Source: Taurinivorans muris (GTDB taxonomy: Bacteria; Desulfobacterota; Desulfovibrionia; Desulfovibrionales; Desulfovibrionaceae). Taken from it: a stretch of DNA of 64,000 nt. Of the stretch, positions 36,484 to 45,144 are shown in pieces (positions within the stretch are counted from its first letter, which is position 1; the number at the start of each line of letters is the position of its first letter). The DNA is taken from NCBI RefSeq assembly GCF_025232395.1, contig NZ_CP065938.1, forward strand, positions 1,054,001-1,118,000. The letters are read 5' to 3'. Under the pieces are notes generated by a model. That model searched no databases. It was not told where the DNA came from and worked only from the letters and a program-made list of their open reading frames with translations. A program made the translations under genes and the position numbers.

Positions 36484-37212
36484 AAAAACCACCGGCTAAG
36501 CCGGTGGTTTTCTCCAGCCCTGTAAGGGCATATTACTGGCTTACGCCTAAAGGCGTTTTGAAGTGTTCGCCAATCGCATTACATTCACAAGCTGCTACTA
36601 AAGTAGCTCACCATTGCCTTAATTATTCTTACTGCCCGTAAATGGGTCAAAGTATTCTTTGAACGTCATTTGGTCATTGATTATATCTTCATTCAATTGA
36701 TTTCGAATGTATTCCGCTATTTTTTCTCTATTGCGTCCTACTGTATCAACATAATAGCACCTGCACCAGAAATGCCTGTTTCCGTATCTATATTTCAGAG
36801 TTGCATGTCTATCAAATATCATCAAAGAACTTTTTCCTTTCAGATACCCCATAAATGCCGATACGCTCAGGTTGGGCGGAATGGACACAAGCATATGTAC
36901 ATAGTCAATGCATGCCGTCGCTTCTATTATTGAAACTTTCTTTTGCTCGCAAAGCTGCCGAAGAATTTTTCCAATATCTTCTTCTAATTTTAAATATATT
37001 GCCTGACGCCTAAATTTGGGAGCAAACACAATATGATATTTGCAATTCCATTTTGTATGAGATAAACTTTGACTGTCTTGCATAAGACACTGTCCTCCTT
37101 TGATGTTATGATTGACGAACACATCGAAACATACCAAAGGAGGACAGGCTTGTATCTAAAGATTTTTATTCCACCAGCTTAGCTGGTGGTTTTTTTGAGC
37201 TAAAGCGCACAA
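36484..37212. mobile_element. IS200-type element (IS200/IS605 family)
   Basis: A single transposase gene is bounded by two terminal hairpins. The left is ACCACCGGCTAAGCCGGTGGT (three short pieces: ACCACCGG, CTAAG, CCGGTGGT) at 36489-36509. The right is CCACCAGCTTAGCTGGTGG at 37171-37189, followed by T residues and GAGCTAAAGCGCACAAAAAA. There is no tnpB. No target-site duplication is expected in this family. It lies just beyond the terminator of the envelope cassette. Confidence 0.85.
36619..37083 (-). CDS. tnpA: IS200-family transposase TnpA with altered HUH motif
   Basis: A 154-residue single-strand transposase. Family landmarks are THTKWNCKYHIVFAPKFRRQ-type N-terminus (here SLSHTKWNCKYHIVFAPKF), FMGYLKGKSSLMIF, HFWCRCYYVDTVG and the catalytic-Tyr helix REKIAEYIRNQ. 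The HUH motif normally reads H-[VI]-H; here it is DYVHML, so the first histidine is Tyr (codon TAT). Metal binding is probably impaired. AAGGAGG lies 11 bases before the chosen ATG. Confidence 0.9.
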   Translation of the reverse strand: MQDSQSLSHTKWNCKYHIVFAPKFRRQAIYLKLEEDIGKILRQLCEQKKVSIIEATACIDYVHMLVSIPPNLSVSAFMGYLKGKSSLMIFDRHATLKYRYGNRHFWCRCYYVDTVGRNREKIAEYIRNQLNEDIINDQMTFKEYFDPFTGSKNN

Positions 37213-37247
37213 AAAAACAAAAATGGGCAGCTGCCCATTTTTGTTTT
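37213..37247 (-). terminator. Terminator of the envelope cassette
   Basis: A long perfect inverted repeat (CAAAAATGGGCAG / CTGCCCATTTTTG) with T residues, about 60 bases after the last cassette gene. Confidence 0.85.
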
Positions 37248-37305
37248 ATATTTTCCCAATATATATTCATTGCACATATAGTAACAATATATTATTAGCT
37301 ACATT

Positions 37306-37848
37306 TTACCTATTTTTGAACAAAGACAAATCATCTGACCATTGTCCTTTAAGCTCACCGTTAAGATCAAATATTTTAATTTTCATTGTGTAATCAACAA
37401 GTTTTTGCCCATCAGGAGCACGGGTGATAATATCGGTAATTTCTGATTGCATAATATAATCAAAACTTGTTGCTGTTGTATCTAAGACCCGTACTTGTCC
37501 TGAATTGAATAATACTTCAATTATCCTATCATGAATATCTTGTACTCTCAAATTCTCGTCATGGGTATTTTGACGAATATCAGCAACAACAATGCGAGGA
37601 AGACGTTTTTGATTTATAAAAGCTGGAGACTGCAACATCTTATTGGTTAAGTTTTCAGCAAAAGCAATAATATCAGAAAGACTGATTTTTGTATCCAATT
37701 TAATTCTTTCAGAAGAATCTACAATGGAAATAGAAGTATTTCTTCCTTGATAAGCAGGCGAATTTGAAGCATTATAACCTGATTGAGTACAAGCACTTGC
37801 AAAAATCAATACAACAAAAGCAAAAGAAAGTCTTAATATTTTTTTCAT
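37306..37848 (-). CDS. LpoB-like lipoprotein (penicillin-binding protein activator family)
   Basis: A 180-residue exported lipoprotein. A signal peptide ends at the lipobox-like FASAC near residue 19. The remainder resembles LpoB: a helix around FAENLTNKMLQSPAF, the strand PRIVVADIRQNT and RVQDIHDRIIEVLFNSGQVRVLD, the CsgG-like alpha/beta fold. E. coli LpoB spans the periplasm to stimulate PBP1B. It is last of six co-oriented genes and starts 17 bases after the YcfL-like gene, a neighbour pair also known from E. coli (ycfL-lpoB). Confidence 0.8.
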   Translation of the reverse strand: MKKILRLSFAFVVLIFASACTQSGYNASNSPAYQGRNTSISIVDSSERIKLDTKISLSDIIAFAENLTNKMLQSPAFINQKRLPRIVVADIRQNTHDENLRVQDIHDRIIEVLFNSGQVRVLDTTATSFDYIMQSEITDIITRAPDGQKLVDYTMKIKIFDLNGELKGQWSDDLSLFKNR

Positions 37849-37865
37849 ACAATTCTCCTTTAAAA

Positions 37866-38339
37866 TTACATTGTTTGATTAGTATTCATTGTTGAGGGAT
37901 CTGGAGTTGGTACCCAAATTTGTACATCTTGTGCAAAGCGGAAATGTACAGTGACCTTCTTCGCTTTTATGGACTTACCCATATCAACAATAACTTTTTC
38001 TCCATTTTGAGGTAAGGTTATTCGTTGCCATGCAGAACTTGTGATAAGTGGTGCACCAAATTCATCTTCCCATGAGCATTGATACTCAAAAGGAACTTTA
38101 TTAGGAATAACATTTTTTAATCGTACTATAACACGAGGTAAATTTCCTGTTGCATCTAATTGCCTATCCATTACCTTTACGGCATTATATTCAACCTCAC
38201 TACCATAAATAATTGTAATGAGAGGGTGAGATCTATCTTCTAAAACAATGGGTTCAAGAGCAGTTACCGCATTATTTGTTTGCGCACAAGCAGATAAAAC
38301 AAAAGTTACAAATAGAAAAGCAATGAATTTAATTTTCAT
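37866..38339 (-). CDS. YcfL-like lipoprotein (DUF1425)
   Basis: A 157-residue predicted lipoprotein with signal peptide MKIKFIAFLFVTFVLSAC and a perfect lipobox (LSAC). The rest (PRVIVRLKNVIPNKVPFEYQCSW and GAPLITSSAWQRITLP) matches the YcfL/DUF1425 immunoglobulin-like fold. The function is unknown; in enterobacteria it neighbours lpoB. The start is at MKIKF with AAGGA upstream; the frame runs 16 codons further but that would bury the signal peptide. Confidence 0.8.
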   Translation of the reverse strand: MKIKFIAFLFVTFVLSACAQTNNAVTALEPIVLEDRSHPLITIIYGSEVEYNAVKVMDRQLDATGNLPRVIVRLKNVIPNKVPFEYQCSWEDEFGAPLITSSAWQRITLPQNGEKVIVDMGKSIKAKKVTVHFRFAQDVQIWVPTPDPSTMNTNQTM

Positions 38340-38352
38340 AAATATTTTTCCT

Positions 38353-39801
38353 TTATTTATTCGTAATCCAAGACTGCTTATTTGCAAAAGCCTTTAATTG
38401 ATTTTCATAACTTACAGCATATACAACGGTTGGACCTAATTCAGCGATATCTACGGCATATTGTGCCATAATTCTCTTTTTCTCGTCATAAGTTTGAATC
38501 GTTACATTTTTTGTCTTATTAGGAACATAGAAACGTGCAACAATTACTTTATTAGGCAAAGTTAACCAAGAACGAGTATCTGGTCTTTGAAGAGTTGCTG
38601 CAATATTGACACCTAAATCACCTAAAAAAGCACTTGCAGTTCCCGACCGTAACAAAGCTAGAGTAACCATGGCAGTTCTAAAAGGCAAACGATCTTGATC
38701 ATCTCTTAAAATAATGGATTCCATTTTACTCAAAGAAGAAAATGTTTGGTTTCCTCCAGTATAAATAACTTTTGCACCTGCCACATTACTTGGAATAGGT
38801 GTTGCTGTAGCAAAATTTACAACTGCTTTTAATTTATCAATTTGATAACCTTGTACGCTTTCTTTGCGTTCAGGAGAAAAACCGTCAGCTAAAATTATAT
38901 GAACAAGCTTTTTACCTTTAGGAACACCTCGACGAACTTCTTTAATAGCAGTTTTTGCAGTTCCACAATCCTTATTATTTTCTAATACTTTTTTATAGGC
39001 AATAATGGAATTATCACGAATGCTTTTATCATCAATACCATCTAATTCTAACAACAGTGCATCCATATAATCCCCAAAAGGATTAACATATGCATTTGGA
39101 ACAAGTTCAGCTTTTTTCTTTATTTCTTCATCACGATTATCTACATTTACTTCACTAGCAATCTTTTTTTGATTATCAGCCTGTTTAGCTTGCTTTTCTT
39201 CAAATTCTACGAGAAGTTCTTTAAACTTTTCCCATTCTTCTTGTTGTTTTTCAATAGCCCGTCTTGTTACGTTATAGGCTTTTCTATCACCTAGGAGCAT
39301 ATAACATAACGCCTTATAATTTAGCAACATAACTTTTTCATAACCACGTAAAACATAATCATTTACTTCTTCAGAGCCAAAAAGTGTTGCTATTCCGCCT
39401 TTAGAAATGGTAGCCCCCAATTTATACATGCCACTTTCTGCTTCGCATTGTTCCATCTTCATTTCACCAGCATCAAAATACAATAAAGCACGTTCAAAAT
39501 CACCGGCATTTAATATGAGTAGCCCCCGTTCAAGAATAGATAACTCACTATTATTTTTCACTAATTCCTCAATAATTTCATCACGAGATTTTTTATTACC
39601 ATCTTCTGTATAATATTTGGATTCAATTTTATTAATTAACTCTTCTGCTTTACCTTCTTGAAGAGCAGTTCTTGCTGGAGCATAGGCTTCAGCATAAGTT
39701 TTTGTTGCTTCATTTTCAACTAAACCCAAACGATCACTTTTTCCTGCACAAGCAGACAAGCCTAATATCATAACAAATAATAAAAAACATTTTAACTGCA
39801 T
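38353..39801 (-). CDS. COG3014-family TPR-like lipoprotein
   Basis: A 482-residue predicted lipoprotein with signal peptide MQLKCFLLFVMILGLSAC and lipobox LSAC. The N-terminal half (about 25-250) is helical and TPR-like (RGLLILNAGDFERALLYFDAGE), with a charged coiled-coil stretch around 190-230. The C-terminal half is beta-rich. It fits an uncharacterised family (COG3014) found next to LpoB and YcfL homologues. Probably an outer-membrane scaffold for the cassette (inference). The ATG at 39801 puts the signal peptide at the true N-terminus. Confidence 0.7.
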   Translation of the reverse strand: MQLKCFLLFVMILGLSACAGKSDRLGLVENEATKTYAEAYAPARTALQEGKAEELINKIESKYYTEDGNKKSRDEIIEELVKNNSELSILERGLLILNAGDFERALLYFDAGEMKMEQCEAESGMYKLGATISKGGIATLFGSEEVNDYVLRGYEKVMLLNYKALCYMLLGDRKAYNVTRRAIEKQQEEWEKFKELLVEFEEKQAKQADNQKKIASEVNVDNRDEEIKKKAELVPNAYVNPFGDYMDALLLELDGIDDKSIRDNSIIAYKKVLENNKDCGTAKTAIKEVRRGVPKGKKLVHIILADGFSPERKESVQGYQIDKLKAVVNFATATPIPSNVAGAKVIYTGGNQTFSSLSKMESIILRDDQDRLPFRTAMVTLALLRSGTASAFLGDLGVNIAATLQRPDTRSWLTLPNKVIVARFYVPNKTKNVTIQTYDEKKRIMAQYAVDIAELGPTVVYAVSYENQLKAFANKQSWITNK

Positions 39802-39831
39802 ACCAAACCTCACATATATACTGTTTTAAAA

Positions 39832-41187
39832 TTAAAAAGCATTTAAATCCATTGATACAGCGCCTTCAGAATAGGAAGAATCATACTGTTTTTTGTTTTC
39901 TTTACCATTAAAATCAGTTTTTTCATCAAAAACTGATTTTGCATTTTGAATATTGTCAAAACTATACGTCATAATTACCCCAACAACCTCATGCCCTTCT
40001 GGAGTTTCATAAATCCATTCTTGCAAAATCTGTGCTCCTTGTAAATAAGAACTTGTACGAGCTTGTGCTTGTTTATACATTTTATCTATAAGGGCTTCTT
40101 CTTTTGCTTTTTCAATCATTCCTGTTTTGCCTTCTTTAACCACATATTCTTCTAAAATTTTACCACGTTCTGTTTCAATTTCAGAAGTAAAACTTTGATT
40201 AAGAAAAGTTGAAATTTCTTTATAAGCAATATCCCTTGCTTGTTCAAAAGCAGCATCTCTATATTCTGCAAGCAATGTATCATCTTCACTTACAGAAGAA
40301 TTCGCCCATTGTCCAAAAGCTACTAAAACTGGACCGTTATCATCAATGAGTAAACGTGAACCTAACATGTTATATAGTTTTTCATTATTATCCAATGGAA
40401 GAAGCTCTTTTAACGGTTTACCTAATTGTAACATTGCTGGTTTCTTACCCATTTTAAATGCATCCGCCACACTTTCAATTTTTGGAGAATACACAATAAT
40501 AACACCAACAGCCCCAAAACCTTCTTCATTATTCCTAAAAAATGTCTGTATCGTTGTAATCCCACCTAAACTTTTTGAAAATCTTTGTACGGACTTCGTG
40601 ACCATTTGATTACTAAGCAATACTTTCTTTTGATCAGCAGGAGAAGCATTAAATTGTACGGGGTCGATACCTAATTCTTTTAACGCAGCATCTAATTTTG
40701 CACCTGTAAGAGCCATAATTTTATCAATAAGTGATACAAATGAACTTTGTTCACTTGCTAACTCTTTATCAAAATCTTCACGGTTAGAACTATTATCGGC
40801 AAATACTTTTTGTAACGTTTCGCTTTTATACGTTATTGCTACAGAACGAAAAAATTTTGATAAAGCTTGTAAATAAGCTTCTTCATACGCTAAAACTCTA
40901 TACCGGGCATAGTCAGGATGTGAAATTTCTTTATTAATCCTTACAATACCATAAAAAATTTGTCGCCCATTAGTTTTTAACTTATTTGTATTAATATAAT
41001 TATTAATATCTGAAACTAATTCAACCTCAGGTCTTTGAACTGTTTTTTTCACAAGTTCTTGTGCTTGTACTGCAGAGTTTGTTTCTATAGCTATATTTTT
41101 CATAGAAGCCTGTTCTTCTGCGTAAACAAAAGAAGCTCCCAAAAGCACCAATACACAAATATAACTACTTAATATAAATTTATTCAT
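39832..41187 (-). CDS. Exported protein of the LpoB-type cassette (DUF6844-like)
   Basis: A 451-residue protein with a cleavable signal peptide (MNKFILSSYICVLVLLG, cleavage after VYA near residue 23) and no lipobox. The sequence is mixed alpha/beta with several long helices (YARYRVLAYEEAYLQALSKFF, DAAFEQARDIAYKEISTFLNQ) and two similar strand motifs, GAVGVIIVYSPK and HEVVGVIMTYSFD, suggesting an internal duplication. I recognise it only as an uncharacterised family that travels with LpoB/COG3014 genes. Gap to the next gene is 9 bases. Confidence 0.6.
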   Translation of the reverse strand: MNKFILSSYICVLVLLGASFVYAEEQASMKNIAIETNSAVQAQELVKKTVQRPEVELVSDINNYINTNKLKTNGRQIFYGIVRINKEISHPDYARYRVLAYEEAYLQALSKFFRSVAITYKSETLQKVFADNSSNREDFDKELASEQSSFVSLIDKIMALTGAKLDAALKELGIDPVQFNASPADQKKVLLSNQMVTKSVQRFSKSLGGITTIQTFFRNNEEGFGAVGVIIVYSPKIESVADAFKMGKKPAMLQLGKPLKELLPLDNNEKLYNMLGSRLLIDDNGPVLVAFGQWANSSVSEDDTLLAEYRDAAFEQARDIAYKEISTFLNQSFTSEIETERGKILEEYVVKEGKTGMIEKAKEEALIDKMYKQAQARTSSYLQGAQILQEWIYETPEGHEVVGVIMTYSFDNIQNAKSVFDEKTDFNGKENKKQYDSSYSEGAVSMDLNAF

Positions 41188-41196
41188 TTCAGTCTC

Positions 41197-42465
41197 CTAC
41201 CAATTTGGTTGCATTGTTTTCACTTTATTTTTTTCTTTTTTATTATTTTGACCATGTTGAGCATCAATGAGCCTTACAATATATTGATTGGTATTAACTA
41301 TAGTAAGTTCCACATTAGAGTGTAAAATTTTTGCATGTGAAAACTTAGGTGCAACATCTATAATTTCTACCTTACCGATTACAATTTCATCTTTAGCTAT
41401 TGCCTCATTTGTATATGGGTTCATAAGAACTTTTCCATATTGAATAAGATTATATTGTTGCCCAACTCGAATAGAATCCCCGCCTCTTGCAAGTGTCAAT
41501 ATTCCATTATCATGAGATAACACTAATATTGGAAACGTAATATCACTTATTTTTGTGCCTATTTTCTCACCAGCAGGACGAGCCAATTTTGCTATCCAAT
41601 CAAAATCAATTTCTGAATTAATACGTTCCTCAAATTTTTCATCATGTACACCAGAAGCCATAATCATACCTGTTGGTACATTAATTAATCGCCATGAAAT
41701 AGAAGAGATTCCAGTCACCATTAAAGCTTCTTTATTCAAATAAGGAACTTTTTCTTTTTTTACTTTAGCATTAAAATTTGTAATTGATCCCACTAAAATA
41801 TAATCTGCACCAACAGAATTACCCACTCGTGTCCGTTCTTCTGCTTTTACATCATCACCTTGTAAAAGCTCAAACTCTGCATATTTATCTTTTAAATAAT
41901 CCCTATCCAAAATTGCATAATTTCTTGTTTGAGTTAGAAAACTTACAATACCTTGATTTAATTCCTCAATAAACTGTAACTCATAAGGATTATTTTTATC
42001 CAGTACTTGAAAAAGCATAACTGCAATTTTTTTTCTTTCAACGGACTTTTCTGATTCATAATAATTTACAACAGCAGAAATTGTAACATCAATATTACCA
42101 GTACGTACAGCGGATTCACGTTCACTTAAAATAGAATATGAACGGATATATCCTTTAGCTTTAGAATAAATTTGATTTACTTGCTTCTCATCAAAAGAAT
42201 TTTCACGAATGCTACTTTTTTCATTACCTTCAAGACTATCTTGTGAAGAAAAACTTACTAAGGCCTGACTTAATTGTTGTGAGTCAATATAAACACCAGT
42301 AACTTGTGCCAAAGCTTCAATAAGTGCTTTTTGAACAGCTTCTTCCTTATTTTTTCCCGTACCAGTTATTTCTACAGTTCTTTCTTTTATTCCTGAGGCA
42401 TTGCACTCATAAGAAAATGCCCAAAAGGCACAATATATACATATAATAAGTTGTATTTTTTTCAT
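41197..42465 (-). CDS. CsgG/FlgT-like periplasmic or outer-membrane protein
   Basis: A 422-residue exported protein with a signal peptide (MKKIQLIICIYCAFWAFS, cleavage near residue 24). The N-terminal domain has the FlgT_N/LPP20-like pattern TGTGKNKEEAVQKALIEALAQVTGVYI. The middle is CsgG-like (KIAVMLFQVLDKN, FIEELNQGIVSFLTQTRNYAILDRDYLKD, GADYILVGSITNF). A C-terminal FlgT_C-like domain follows (GGDSIRVGQQYNLIQYGK). It is built like flagellar protein FlgT, but no flagellar genes are nearby. It likely assembles in the envelope with the LpoB-like partner (inference). Confidence 0.75.
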   Translation of the reverse strand: MKKIQLIICIYCAFWAFSYECNASGIKERTVEITGTGKNKEEAVQKALIEALAQVTGVYIDSQQLSQALVSFSSQDSLEGNEKSSIRENSFDEKQVNQIYSKAKGYIRSYSILSERESAVRTGNIDVTISAVVNYYESEKSVERKKIAVMLFQVLDKNNPYELQFIEELNQGIVSFLTQTRNYAILDRDYLKDKYAEFELLQGDDVKAEERTRVGNSVGADYILVGSITNFNAKVKKEKVPYLNKEALMVTGISSISWRLINVPTGMIMASGVHDEKFEERINSEIDFDWIAKLARPAGEKIGTKISDITFPILVLSHDNGILTLARGGDSIRVGQQYNLIQYGKVLMNPYTNEAIAKDEIVIGKVEIIDVAPKFSHAKILHSNVELTIVNTNQYIVRLIDAQHGQNNKKEKNKVKTMQPNW

Positions 42466-43206
42466 AGCTGGACCTATTTAGAGGACTTTACAGGGCGTCT
42501 TAAAATATAACCTGTGCTTACAGAAGTGGCATTTCCATTAACCATATGCACAACACTAGCTTTTGGATTAATCCGTACAACTTTTACCTTACCAATCAAG
42601 GTTTCAGTTGAACCTAAATTCTCTCCGGTTGCAGGATCAATTAATTCCTCACCGGGCTCAAAAACTTCAAATACTTCCCCAAGTTTCATACCAGAATCAT
42701 TCCCTCTATTAATCCAAATATCTTGATTAGATACAGAAACAATAGTAGAAGATGCTTTTATCGGAAAAGAAGCAACAACAGCTCCACGTTCTGTATCAAT
42801 TATTTGTACTGAAAGCTCTATTGAGCAATAATCATTTACTTTAAATTTATTTTGTATATTAGGAACCTTTGAAGAAGAACGCCCAAAATTAAATTGTAAA
42901 ACTTCAACTTGCACTAACGATTGAGCATTAGAAATATTTCCTGTCGCAGCGGCATCACCTGCAGCATATTCACTTGAAGCAAATTCTTGTTCTTTTCTTA
43001 TTGCTTCCAACGCCGCACTGCGTCTAGTTAGAAGCTCAAACTTTCTTCCATTTCGTATTGCATTTTCAATATCTGCAATTAAACTTGAATTTTTAACTAG
43101 TTCTGCTTGTTTTGCAGGAACTAAATCACTGACAATTAAATCAGATACAGCAATTCTATATTTTGCAAGCACTTCAGCATTCACACTGCCCACCGCAAAA
43201 AAAAGA

Positions 43207-43916
43207 GGCTCTTGACCATTATCTTTTTCGATATTATGGTTAATAATAATGAAATTCAATAGATTAAGTAAGTATAAAATAAAAAAAATTATTAACTGTT
43301 TTTCAATGGATTTAACTGCCACTGCAACAAGTGAATTATTAAAGTTAAATAGTAAAACTGTTAACAATTATTTTACAGAATTTCGTGAGTTAATTCTTGA
43401 AGACAGTATTCAAAAACATCAAAAAGAGCTTGGAATATTTGAACTTGACGAAAGCTATTTCGGAGCCAAAAGAGTGAGAGGCAAGCGAGGACGCGGAGCT
43501 GCCGGCAAGACTCCTGTTTTTGGAGTGCTGAAGCGTGAGGGAAAAGTTTTTGTCAGCATAGTTCCACGCTGTTCCAAAGAAGAATTAATGCCTATAATTC
43601 AGGGTAAAATCCTCGAAGGCTCAACTATCCATACAGAAGGCTGGAAAGCCTATGACGGTCTTATTTTGAATGGTTACACCCATTATAGGTATTCCACCAT
43701 GAAAACGAATTTGTGCGGGGAAAATCTCATGTGAACGGCATAGAAAGCTTCTGGAGTTTTGCTAAAAAACGATTGGCGAAATTCAATGGTCTGACGGATG
43801 AAAAATTTATATTGCATTTAAAAGAATGTGAATGTAGATTTAACCTCAGAAATGAAAATTTTGCTGTTTTTATGGAACAACTTTACTTCAGAAACAAAAA
43901 GTGATGGTCTAGAGCC
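43207..43916 (+). mobile_element. IS1595-family element (IS1016-like)
   Basis: Terminal inverted repeats are GGCTCTTGACCATTA at 43207-43221 and, reading inward from the other end, GGCTCTAGACCATCA at 43902-43916 (13 of 15 matching). The element is about 710 bp with one transposase frame. Flanking direct repeats AAAAAGA occur at 43200-43206 and 43917-43923. The family usually makes 8-base duplications, so one base may have been lost in the A run. Confidence 0.88.
43249..43904 (+). pseudogene. IS1595-family transposase, frameshifted
   Basis: The first part (43249-43734) encodes the helix-turn-helix and RNase-H-like core: FELDESYFGAKRVRGKRGRG carries the first catalytic Asp, and IHTEGWKAYDGL follows. 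The second part (from about 43690, another frame) encodes RGKSHVNGIESFWSFAKKRLAKFNG, the C-terminal signature. A one-base deletion near 43689 (TATAGGTATTCC, where an extra base restores H-Y-R-V-F-H-H) breaks the frame. The second catalytic position reads TEGW where relatives usually have TDGW. The element is probably unable to move by itself. Confidence 0.85.
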
Positions 43917-43955
43917 AAAAAGAAACATAAATACAAAACTAATAACCCTCTTCAT

Positions 43956-44977
43956 ACCCTCTCCTTAAATAAAATATATGTTTTTTAATTGTATTCTCCT
44001 CACCATAACAATCTTCCATAATAAAAAATTCTTATTATTAATTTTAAATTATGCAACATTTATAATAGGCATGTATACAAAAAATTAATAAGATTAAATA
44101 AAAATCCTTTTTTATCTAACTAATAAAAAACATTTTTTCATATACAGAAATTTCACATTAGAATAATGCCCCCCTATTCGTCAAGCAACTTTTAAAAAAG
44201 TATTTTAATTTGAGTAAGTACTTAATTTATTTTCCAACCTAAGGTAAAATGAAACTATTCTAAAGAATATTCTTTAATCCATTGGGATAATTTTCTCTCT
44301 ACACCCGCTAAATTTTCCTAATCCCCACCATTGATAAGTTCTTTTATGTGACGCCCTACAAGCCTTAATACCAACTCTTATCACTCAAGATTATGCTTTT
44401 ACCCCCTCCCTGTAACCCTGCCTATAATTGATTATCATTTTGTTTTTATTACGTAAAGTAGCCCAATTCCATATATCACAAAATGGGTGTGCTTCTATCC
44501 TAAAACCTAATAACAGTATTACCAAGTTAGGTGCATCTTAACCTAAGCAAAATCTTTATAATTTGTTACCTAACCATGAAATAGCACACATATTTGGACT
44601 GCACATTTTCCTGAAATAAAAACGGTAATAAGCTCACTCCATTTACTCTCAATCAAATTGAGATAATTGCTATAATAACACATCTTATTATAAATGTTGT
44701 GACCAAACTTTTTATGTCGAATATTTCTATTATATTAAGAAAAGTCAAATAACGAACAGATTTTAAATGTTTAAATATTTAATAAATACAAATTGTTATT
44801 AAATTATTACTCAATTTTGTTCAACTATTCTTTCATCTAAATCAATCTAGAAACCTGTTCAATTTTAGTAGACTTTTTTAAACAAAAAACTTATTTAAGT
44901 TTTAATCCAAAAATAAAAAAATAGTTATAAGTTAAGTTTTTTCTTATAACCATTTTAATTTATGTATAATTTTAAAA
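43956..44977. other. 1-kb AT-rich gene desert
   Basis: No open frame of convincing length or composition occurs on either strand. The base composition is far more AT-rich than the housekeeping regions. The left edge must hold the promoter and leader of the interrupted cassette gene. The right edge touches the 3' end of tRNA-Arg. I see no RNA gene, array or repeat family inside. Confidence 0.5.
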
Positions 44978-45054
44978 TGGTGTCCCTGGCGAGATTCGAA
45001 CCCACGACCTTTCGCTTAGGAGGCGAACGCTCTATCCTACTGAGCTACAGAGAC
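44978..45054 (-). tRNA. tRNA-Arg (anticodon CCU)
   Basis: The minus strand folds as a tRNA. The acceptor stem is GTCTCTG/CAGGGAC, the D arm GCTCAGTAGGATAGAGC, the anticodon stem TTCGC/GCGAA with loop CTCCTAA (anticodon CCT, reading AGG), and the T arm GTGGGTTCGAATCTCGC. CCA is encoded. Its 3' end faces the AT-rich desert, the usual side of integration at tRNA genes, but no duplicated 3' fragment was found in the window. Confidence 0.95.
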
Positions 45055-45144
45055 AATTCTGATTATTTTCAAGGCAGCTGCGGACATCATCCGAAATAAG
45101 AAGCATAAACCGTCATTCGGCAATGTTTACCCTTTTAATACAAT

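Larger units (their letters stand above)
42474..43955 (-). pseudogene. First cassette gene (CsgG/FlgT_C-like), signal peptide interrupted by an IS1595 element
   Basis: The coding body at 42474-43206 encodes a CsgG-like region (YRIAVSDLIVSDLVPAKQAELV) and a FlgT_C-like C-terminus (GMKLGEVFEVFEPGEELIDPATGE). Its 5' end is split. At 43953-43955 an ATG with AAGGAG 5 bases upstream starts MKRVISFVFM; after removal of the element and one 7-base repeat it continues in frame as FLFFAVGSVNA|EVLAK, a complete signal peptide. The insertion separates the promoter and start from the body. The frame now opens inside the IS, giving an N-terminus made of antisense transposase sequence. Five downstream genes may suffer polarity. 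Confidence 0.85.

Noticed and set aside
42474-43367. Reading the first cassette gene as an intact 297-residue protein
   Set aside because: Residues 1 to about 50 are antisense to the IS1595 transposase and terminal repeat; the true start and signal peptide lie beyond the element.
43960-44010. Short leader peptide ahead of the interrupted cassette gene on the minus strand
   Set aside because: A 13-codon frame ends at the ribosome binding site, but there is no repeated codon pattern or terminator structure to support regulation.
44978-45054. tRNA-Arg as a proven attachment site of an integrated island
   Set aside because: No duplicate of the tRNA 3' end and no integrase gene found in the window.
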